NCBI RefSeq assembly: GCF_000236925.1
Contig: NC_016941.1
Span: 1-64,000 of the forward strand
Reading direction: 5' to 3'
Length of the DNA: 64,000 bases
From: Staphylococcus argenteus
GTDB taxonomy: Bacteria > Bacillota > Bacilli > Staphylococcales > Staphylococcaceae
Shown here: piece after piece, positions 57,343-64,000 of the stretch
Layout of the letters: each line of letters begins with the position of its first letter
How positions within the stretch are numbered: the first letter of the stretch is position 1
Made by a program: the position numbers and the translations under genes
The notes under the pieces: model-generated
Told to the model about the DNA's origin: nothing
The model's database searches: none
What the model saw: only the letters and a program-made list of their open reading frames with translations

Positions 57343-57963
57343 ATGAAATTCACTGAAGTGGAAGTTATCGAACATCTTGTAAAGGCATATAAAGAAGCAG
57401 GAAAGCCTACTTATCCTCATGAAAATTTATATCGAGGACGTAATCATAGTATTTCAGGTATTGGAGAAGACTTGCTGGGTGCTTATTTGATTAGTAGATT
57501 GGAAGGTGTCCAAATATTTATTGATCAGCCTTTATCTATGATTGATAAATCTTTAAGTACAAGATATCCGGATTTATTAATTTGTGAAGATAATGAAATT
57601 AAAAATATACTAGAAGTTAAAATGGACTTAGGATATCAAAGAAAAGATTTTATAGATTATTGCCGAAAGAAAGAAGAATGGATTTCAAATATCGTAGGAA
57701 AACAGTGTGTATTGTCTAGAAAGAGAGAAGACAAAATTCCTATGAATATAGCTGATGATATTAAATTTCATGTTGTGATTTACAGTGAAAACAATGGACC
57801 GAAGCGGTTTGATGAAGAAATCATGCCTATCGTTAATGAAACATGTCCACATATTGAAGTATATGTCCTAACAAGCGGTCAACACCCTAATTTAGTAAAT
57901 GTTAATCTTGAAGGTATTAATATTAATAAAGATGAATTTGAAATATTAGTAAATGCGTTATAA
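57343..57963 (+). CDS. Putative PD-(D/E)XK restriction endonuclease
   Basis: The 206-residue protein contains YPDLLI followed by NILEVKMDLGY, the D...ExK pattern of restriction-type nucleases, and GIGEDLLGAYL, which could hold the upstream glutamate. I chose the ATG at 57343, 8 bases after AGGGTG. No methylase is adjacent, so it is not a classic type II pair. It sits alone between the HNH fragment and the left att site. Confidence 0.6.
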   Translation: MKFTEVEVIEHLVKAYKEAGKPTYPHENLYRGRNHSISGIGEDLLGAYLISRLEGVQIFIDQPLSMIDKSLSTRYPDLLICEDNEIKNILEVKMDLGYQRKDFIDYCRKKEEWISNIVGKQCVLSRKREDKIPMNIADDIKFHVVIYSENNGPKRFDEEIMPIVNETCPHIEVYVLTSGQHPNLVNVNLEGININKDEFEILVNAL

Positions 57964-58244
57964 AAAAATAGAGCATCCTCCACGTTATGGAGGTGCTCTG
58001 TTTTTTATTGAAAAGTATCAAGTTAATTAATTTAATATGCTTAATAAGTTCTACCTTGACCTTTTTCTCTAGCTTCTGTTCGATCTCTTATGTACTCAGT
58101 ACATACTGGATTTTCTGTTAATTCATCAACTGTATTAGTTTAATCAGAAGACGTGTCTACTTTGTAAGCTTCTAAGAACTTATTATATGATATAGCGTTT
58201 GAGTTTTGTTGTTCTTCTATAAATTTCTGTAGTTATTTTTCAAA
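57964..58244. other. Terminator and noncoding region before the left att site
   Basis: A hairpin (AGAGCATCCTCCA / GGAGGTGCTCT) with a T run at 57970-58003 ends the nuclease gene. The rest has short broken frames on the minus strand, interrupted by stops, that I cannot assign. Confidence 0.5.
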
Positions 58245-58288
58245 AACCGCATCATTAACTGATAAGCAGAGGCGTATCATAAATGAAA
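58245..58288. other. SCC left-end attachment site (composite boundary)
   Basis: AACCGCATCATTAACTGATA then AGCAGAGGCGTATCATAAAT is the canonical SCC left-end inverted repeat plus att core, matching the rlmH core at TATCATAAATGA. This is the first intact partner for the rlmH site. From 58,289 to 58,436 I see no gene. Confidence 0.85.
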
Positions 58289-58436
58289 CTAAAAAATAGG
58301 TTGTATATAACTCACTTTGAAATTGATTGAATATATAGTAACTTTAATAGAATGCAGCTATTGTGGCGGAGAATATGAGAATCAAAAAATGATTAATATA
58401 GTTTGAAGAGAGTGAGCATAAATACTAGAAAAATGG

Positions 58437-58725
58437 AGGCTGGGACATTAAGTTCTTAGGCAATGTAAAAAAGCTGATTTCTATTAATTATTTGATAGAA
58501 ATCAGCTTTTTTTAAATGTATTTGATAATATACAGCTCGTCGAGCTGCTATTTTCCTTATATTAAGTGCCATTAATACAAAACCTAGCTCTCGTTTAACT
58601 TTATTTATTCCTCGAACTGACATTCGAGTGAAACCCAAAATAGCCTTCATAAATCCAAAAACAGGCTCTACATCAATTTTTCTTTGACTATAGATTTTTT
58701 TCGTTTCTGGTTCAGAAAGCTTTTG
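58437..58725 (-). mobile_element. IS1272-like relic (3' end only)
   Basis: The last 85 or so residues of an IS1182-family transposase (KLSEPETK, RKIDVEPVFGFMKAILGF, RELGFVLMALNIRK) and its terminal sequence GGGACATTAAGTTCTTAG remain. It is clearly similar to but not identical with the IS1272 at 43 kb. The relic is fused in frame to hsdR at a short stretch of shared bases, AGCTTTCTGAACCAGAAAC belonging to the IS side. Confidence 0.85.
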
Positions 58726-61010
58726 ATTAATCTCTGCTTCAATTTCTGCAGGCGTTTTACGTGTTTTTCCTTCTTTTGGCGGTTATAACAATTTAACAAG
58801 TCCTGCTTTAACCGCTTTAAAGAAGGCAATTTCATCATTGAGTTCTTGGGCTGTAGGTTCAGTCGCACAAAGCGCAAAGGCTTTACCTAACTCTGTGACC
58901 GTTTTAATAAAACGTTGGCGTTCTTATTCGCCTAAACCAATCACATAATCCATCGTATTCGATATTGTATAATAACGTTCTGATTTTTTATCTGAATTAA
59001 ATTTAGAATAATCAAGATTATATAACATATCTTGAATCACATCATACTTCAATAACATCAATTCAACCGCTTTATCTGTATCTATTGTCGTTTGAGCTTG
59101 ATCAGATTCTGTATATTCTTTAAGTGCTTCTTTTAAACTTTCGGCGATACCCACATAATCGACAATTAATCCACCCGGCTTATCTTTAAACACTCGATTA
59201 ACTCGAGCAATTGCTTGCATCAAATTATGGCCTTTCATTGGTTTATCAATATACATCGTATGCATGGAAGGAACATCAAATCCTGTCAGCCACATATCTC
59301 GAACAATCACGAGTTGTAATTCATCATTCACATCTTTCATATGTTTTTCTAATAAATTATGACGTTTTTTAGGACCAATATGTCTTTGGAAAGAAGCAGG
59401 ATCACTAGATGAGCCTGTCATTACTACTTTAATAACACCTTTATCATCATCATCCAAATGCCATTCCGGTTTTAGACGAATGATTTCATCGTATAAATCA
59501 ACATCAATTCGACGACTCATCGTTACGATCATTCCTTTAGCTTTCATCGCTTGCTGACGTGTTTCAAAATGTTGGATGATGTCTTTGGCTAAAGCTTCTA
59601 CACGAGGTTTTGCGCCTGCTAAGGCTTCAATTCGTGACCATTTTGATTTTAAACGCTGTTTTACATCCTCTTTTTGATCTTCTGTAATGTCATTATATGC
59701 TTCGTCTAAGTCTAAATTTTGAGGTAAATTTAATGGAATTACGCGACTTTCATAGTAAATTTTAACTGTACTTCCATCAGCTACGGCTTGTGTCATATCA
59801 TAAACATCGATATAGTTCCCACAGACCATTTGCGTATTTTTATCCGTTGAAGCTACGGGTGTGCCCGTAAATCCAACAAATGTTGCATTCGGTAAAGCAT
59901 CTCTTAAATATTTAGCATAACCATATTTAATGCCTTCGCCTCTATCATCGTAATTTGCATTAAAACCATATTGTGTACGATGAGCCTCATCTGCCATTAC
60001 AAACACATTTTTACGTTCTGTTAGGGACGCCATGGTCGTTTCATTTTGTTCAGGTTCAAATTTTGCATTGTTGTAAATACAATACCATCCGACTCAACAG
60101 ATAATAACGATTTTAATTCTTTACGTGTTTCAGCTTGTTTTGGTGTTTGTCTTAATAATCCTTTACCAGAGCGACCTTTTGATTTAACAAACGTACTGTA
60201 TAGTTGGTTATCTAAATCATTACGATCTGTTATGACAACTAAGGTAGGATTATTAAGCATTTGAATTAATTTTCCAGAGAAAAAGACCATGGTTAAACTT
60301 TTACCAGACCCTTGGGTATGCCAAATGACGCCGCCTTTACCATCACCTCGTCCAGATGAAGCTAATAAAGCTCTATCAACAGCTTTATTAACAGCATAGT
60401 ATTGATGATACGCTGCTAGAATTTTACTGATATGCCCTTTACCATTATCTTGGAATAATACAAAATATCGAATTAAATCAAGTAAGGTTTCTGGATTTAA
60501 CATCCCATGAATCAGTACGTCTAAGCTAGCTAAACTTGACGAAGATTCCGTTTCTCCATCTTTAGAACGCCAAGTCATAAAACGATCATAGTTCGCAGTT
60601 AGTGAACCGACTTTAGTATTAATGCCATCACTTGTAACAACCACTTCATTAAACGTAAATAATTGTGGAATACGCATCTTATACGTTTCTAATTGATGAT
60701 AACCATCTTCGACGCCTACGGTTTCATTGGTTGAATTTTTAAGTTCAATCACAACGATAGGCAAGCCATTAATAAAGAGGACAATATCGGGACGTTTTGT
60801 ATAGTCTCCATTAACGACCGTGAATTGATTGACTGCTAAAAAATTATTGTTTTGTGGATGTTCAAAATCAACGATTTTAACAATTTCTACAATCGATTAT
60901 CCTTCATCATCATAATCTTCAACTTCAATACCATTGATTAAATTTTCATGAAAGGTAAGGTTATTTTCCAAAAGATTGATTGGGCGACTTCTCTAAAGTT
61001 AGTTCATGTA
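58726..61010 (-). pseudogene. hsdR: Decayed type I restriction subunit hsdR
   Basis: The HsdR motor-nuclease is recognisable: DIVLFINGLPIVVIELKN (nuclease ExK), Walker A TQGSGKSL, DEAH box VMADEAHRTQYGF, and QAIARVNRVF. It is inactivated by TAA codons in frame at 60897-60899, 58924-58926 and 58783-58785, and by a one-base loss in a poly-T (plus strand) at about 60061-60064. The N-terminus is fused to hsdS remains and the C-terminus is lost at the IS relic. A C-terminal HsdR piece lies far away at the mecR1 break. Confidence 0.9.
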
Positions 61011-61018
61011 GCGCTTTT

Positions 61019-61678
61019 TCAATAAAACGAGGATGAAGGAAGAAGCGTATCTCGTAATTTTACTAAATTATTAGTTTCTTTATTAAGATTACTAATGTTA
61101 TTGAAAAGAGTTGAATGAATTTGATTTGCTTTTGATAACATTGGATGATTTAAATTAGGTAAAGCAATTTTAAAATTTTCAAATATTTTCTTAGTGTAAA
61201 ATTCTCTAGCAGAACCTGATGTTTGGTTACTTACATTTTTATTTATTATTTTTATTATATTATAAATCAAAGGATTATTTATCTTTGAATTGAGAGTTCT
61301 AAATCTCCACATATTTTGATTTTGTAAAGATGGTAAATTAGATTCTGTAATAATACCTATATTACCTATAGATCCCCCAACTGTTACTAATAAAGTATCA
61401 AAAATTTCCAATGAATATTTATTATATTTTGGTATATTTATATAATCATTAGAAACAAATTTTAAATTATTCCTCTCAATTAAGCAGCTAGTTTTAGATA
61501 TATTTAAAGTTCTTAAGACTGATAATTTACTACTGTAAATATATTCACTAGATTTAAACGCGTATCCTGTTCTAATATCAGCTATATTTTTTAATGAATT
61601 AATATTCCAATTTAAAGGTATTTCACCTAACTCACTATCAATCATTTCTCCACCATTAGATTTATAAGGAAGAGAAAG
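61019..61678 (-). pseudogene. hsdS: Remnant of type I specificity subunit hsdS
   Basis: Only the second target-recognition half is left. The frame, open from about 61,678, begins with the central spacer YKSNGGEMIDSELGEIPLNW and continues to LVKLRDTLLPSS, where it runs into the hsdR N-terminus. The first TRD and hsdM are missing. It cannot support methylation or restriction. Confidence 0.85.
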
Positions 61679-61679
61679 T

Positions 61680-61874
61680 TAAATTTATATTAAGTTTTAT
61701 ATATGATTAATTATTAACGTATTAAATGTAGTATACTCTTAATATAAGTAAAATCATCATAATATTTGTCAAAAAAGTGACATCTCATATAGTAGCGCGG
61801 TGTTAGTTGTCACAATTTTTGACAGCCAAAATAATACTTGAACCCTTGTGGTTATGCTATCTATTAAAGTATCT
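61680..61874 (+). promoter_or_regulatory. CRISPR leader
   Basis: The AT-rich DNA directly before the first repeat, on the side away from the degenerate repeat, is the expected leader. It contains an inverted repeat, TGTCAAAAAAGTGACA at 61767-61782 and TGTCACAATTTTTGACA at 61808-61824, separated by 25 bases that include TAGTAGCGCGG. The array promoter should be in this region. Confidence 0.7.
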
Positions 61875-62344
61875 GATCGATAACTACCCCGAAGAATAGG
61901 GGACGAGAACTCTACTAAAAAGTTATATGTTTCAACAATTTCGTCAGATCGATAACTACCCCGAAGAATAGGGGACGAGAACTGGTTTAAGTTTGTCATT
62001 ATAATCAATCCTTTTTCTTGATCGATAACTACCCCGAAGAATAGGGGACGAGAACTGATTAAAACGGTTTGCTTTATTTGCATTTAAAATAGGATCGATA
62101 ACTACCCCGAAGAATAGGGGACGAGAACGTTTTTCATAGTTAATCAATCCCTTTTCTTTTTTGATCGATAACTACCCCGAAGAATAGGGGACGAGAACTT
62201 AAATCTTTGATTGCTCTTAGCTCTAGTTATGTATGATCGATAACTACCCCGAAGAATAGGGGACGAGAACCACGCTGTAGTGAAGTATAGAAACGGCATG
62301 AGTACAATGATCGATAACTACCCCGAAGAATAGGGGACAGAGTG
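61875..62344 (+). CRISPR. CRISPR array, seven 36-bp repeats, six spacers
   Basis: Repeats start at 61875, 61947, 62020, 62093, 62163, 62235 and 62309. Each begins GATCGATAACTACCCC and ends GGGGACGAGAAC, with a CCCC...GGGG hairpin and the eight-base handle ACGAGAAC expected for type III-A crRNAs. Spacers are 34-38 bp at 61911-61946, 61983-62019, 62056-62092, 62129-62162, 62199-62234 and 62271-62308. The last repeat degenerates after its first 30 bases, giving plus-strand orientation with cas genes downstream. The repeat is close to that of S. epidermidis RP62a. Confidence 0.98.
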
Positions 62345-62417
62345 TAAATTTAATTACACTCTAAAATTCGTGAATTTTTAATGGAATACGCATGGATTAA
62401 TTTTTAGGGGATGGAAA

Positions 62418-63323
62418 ATGAAAGATGTTATTTATGTAGAAAACCATTACTTTGTTACCGTGAAAGAAAATAGTATTAAATTTAGAAATGTAATAGATAA
62501 AAGTGAGAAATTTTATTTGTTTGAAGAAATAGAAGCGATTATTTTTGATCATTATAAAAGCTATTTTTCTCATAAGTTAGTAATTAAATGTATTGAAAAT
62601 GATATCGCTATTATTTTTTGTGATAAAAAGCACTCTCCATTAACGCAACTTATTTCTTCTTACGGTATGACTCATCGTCTTCAAAGGATTCAAAGTCAGT
62701 TTCAATTATCTGGGAGAACTAGAGATAGAATTTGGAAAAAGATTGTTGTAAATAAAATTATTAATCAATCAAAATGTTTAGAAAACAATTTACATAATGA
62801 GAATGTGAAGTTATTAGTAAACTTAGCAAAAGATGTTAGTTCTGGAGATAAAAGTAATAAAGAAGCACAGGCTGCAAGAATTTATTTTAAAGATTTATAT
62901 GGTAAACAATTTAAACGTGGGCGGTATAATGATATTATTAATTCAGGGTTAAATTATGGGTATTCTATACTTAGATCTTTTATTAAAAAAGAACTAGCTT
63001 TACATGGATTCGAAATGAGTTTAGGTATTAAACATCACTCAAAGGAAAATCCTTTTAATTTAGCTGACGATATTATTGAAGTTTTTCGTCCTTTCATTGA
63101 TAATATAGTGTATGATATAGTTTTTAAAAACAATATAAATACTTTTGATATAAATGAAAAGAAACTATTATTAAATGTTTTATATGAAAAGTGTATTATA
63201 GATAAAAAAGTAGTGAGATTACTTGATAGTATCAAAATAGTCGTACAGTCGTTAATTAAATGTTACGACGAAAATACGCCTACGCCTTTATCTCTACCTA
63301 AAATGATTGAGGTGGGGAACTAA
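62418..63323 (+). CDS. cas1: CRISPR integrase Cas1
   Basis: Cas1 with Cas2 inserts new spacers. The 301-residue protein has an N-terminal beta domain and a helical catalytic domain with the conserved glutamate near EAQAARIYF, the histidine in GIKHHSKENPFNLADD and the acidic DDIIEVFRP. GGGGATGG precedes the ATG. It overlaps cas2 by one base and follows the array directly, as in staphylococcal type III-A loci. Confidence 0.96.
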   Translation: MKDVIYVENHYFVTVKENSIKFRNVIDKSEKFYLFEEIEAIIFDHYKSYFSHKLVIKCIENDIAIIFCDKKHSPLTQLISSYGMTHRLQRIQSQFQLSGRTRDRIWKKIVVNKIINQSKCLENNLHNENVKLLVNLAKDVSSGDKSNKEAQAARIYFKDLYGKQFKRGRYNDIINSGLNYGYSILRSFIKKELALHGFEMSLGIKHHSKENPFNLADDIIEVFRPFIDNIVYDIVFKNNINTFDINEKKLLLNVLYEKCIIDKKVVRLLDSIKIVVQSLIKCYDENTPTPLSLPKMIEVGN

Positions 63324-63628
63324 TGTATTTATTAGTTAGTTTTGACTTACCTAGAGATACTAAATTTGAACGTAAGATGGCAAGTGTGTATCGTACTCGA
63401 TTATTAGAACTCGGTTTTAGTATGAAACAGTTTAGTTTATACGAAAGGTATGTCAGCGATGTTCAGAAAAAAGATAAGATTTTAGAAATTCTACAACAAG
63501 AAATTCCTGATACTGGAAGTATTACTCTATATGTCTTACCTGATGAGGTAAATAATAGTCAGATTACCATATTAGGAAAAGAGGTTAAGGTTGTTGTGAG
63601 AAAAGAACCTAAGCTAATTTTTCTATAA
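63323..63628 (+). CDS. cas2: CRISPR adaptation protein Cas2
   Basis: The 101-residue ferredoxin-like protein has the Cas2 N-terminal strand with the metal-binding aspartate (MYLLVSFDLPRDT) and the KQFSLYERYV segment. It forms the core of the Cas1-Cas2 integrase. The start overlaps the cas1 stop; cas10 follows after 13 bases. Confidence 0.96.
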   Translation: MYLLVSFDLPRDTKFERKMASVYRTRLLELGFSMKQFSLYERYVSDVQKKDKILEILQQEIPDTGSITLYVLPDEVNNSQITILGKEVKVVVRKEPKLIFL

Positions 63629-63641
63629 AATGGAGGTTACA

Positions 63642-64000
63642 ATGGATAAAAAAACGACATTAATGTATGGTTCTTTACTACATGATATAGGTAAAATTAT
63701 CTATCGGAGTAACGGTCATGCATTTGCAAGAGGAACGCATTCAAAGTTAGGACACAAATTTTTGTCTCAATTTTCAGAATTTAAAGACAATGAACTAATC
63801 GATAGCGTTGCTTATCATCATTATAAAGAACTTGCAAAAGCTAATTTAGCTAATGATAATACAGCTTATATTACCTATATTGCCGATAATATTGCGAGTG
63901 GTATTGATAGACGAGATATTATAGAAGAGGGCGATGAAGAATACGAAAAACAACCATTTAATTTTGATAAGTATACACCCCTATATAGTGTGTTTAATAT
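63642..64000 (+). CDS. cas10: Cas10 / Csm1, 5' part only
   Basis: ATG 63642 follows AATGGAGG. The frame stays open to the window edge, giving the first 119 residues. The N-terminal HD nuclease motif SLLHDIGKI and a downstream YHHYKE and YIADNIASGID are visible. Cas10 is the signature subunit of type III systems: its HD cuts DNA and its palm domain makes cyclic oligoadenylate. The palm domain and csm2-6 must lie beyond 64,000. Confidence 0.93.
   Translation, partial: MDKKTTLMYGSLLHDIGKIIYRSNGHAFARGTHSKLGHKFLSQFSEFKDNELIDSVAYHHYKELAKANLANDNTAYITYIADNIASGIDRRDIIEEGDEEYEKQPFNFDKYTPLYSVFN

Noticed and set aside
58924..60764. Two separate helicase genes on the minus strand
   Set aside because: They are one hsdR broken by a single-base loss near 60,062; motifs continue in the correct order across both frames.
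61769..62147. Overlapping minus-strand open frames across the CRISPR array
   Set aside because: They translate the repeat again and again (FSSPILRGSYRS) and have no independent support; they are artefacts of the array.

Overview
The window is AT-rich, low-GC Gram-positive DNA that starts at the chromosomal replication origin of a member of the Staphylococcus aureus complex. The order dnaA-dnaN-yaaA-recF-gyrB-gyrA, the walRKHIJ cluster, adsA and rlmH (orfX) is the classic first 34 kb of these chromosomes. Protein sequences are very close to S. aureus as I remember it, but with scattered differences (for example in the DnaA linker near residues 88-100 and at its last residue). Together with the CRISPR-Cas locus this suggests a sister lineage such as S. 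argenteus. That species call is inference.

Region 1 (1-34,092) is core chromosome: oriC with two DnaA-box clusters, replication and gyrase genes, nnrD, hutH, a T-box-controlled serS, azlCD, a SAM-riboswitch-controlled metX, yybS-gdpP-rplI-dnaB, purA, tRNA-Glu/tRNA-Asp, walRKHIJ, the cell-wall-anchored adenosine synthase adsA, and rlmH, whose 3' end is the SCC attachment site. An extra cluster of DnaA boxes lies just upstream of rlmH.

Region 2 (about 34,075-55,067) is a 21 kb SCCmec element. Reading from rlmH it has a McrB-N/DUF3883 putative nuclease, IS431, an mvaS remnant, the dru repeat array, ugpQ, maoC, mecA, a truncated mecR1 and a 5'-truncated IS1272 (class B mec complex). It continues with the conserved SCC genes (DUF1643, DUF960, a tiny ORF, a SAUGI-like uracil-DNA glycosylase inhibitor), ccrB and ccrA, the Cch replicative helicase with a small partner, an unknown 350-residue protein, a 7-copy 55-bp repeat and an AlbA/ATPase regulator. 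Class B mec plus ccrAB of these lengths fits type IV best, but the ccr allotype needs an alignment.

Region 3 (about 55,068-58,286) looks like a second, small SCC-like element. It carries a broken cstB (persulfide dioxygenase), an HNH nuclease fragment and a putative PD-(D/E)XK nuclease, and ends at a canonical SCC attachment site. The boundary between regions 2 and 3 appears to have lost 14 bp of the att core, so the two may move only as one composite.

Region 4 (58,287-64,000) holds an IS1272-like relic fused to a decayed type I restriction locus (hsdR with three in-frame stops and a frameshift, hsdS half gene). A CRISPR array with seven repeats and six spacers follows, then cas1, cas2 and the start of cas10, i.e. 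a type III-A (Csm) system running off the window. Two of the spacers resemble each other and read as the antisense of ribosome-binding-site/start-codon regions, as expected for a transcript-targeting type III system. Several independent defence and mobility functions are therefore stacked downstream of rlmH.
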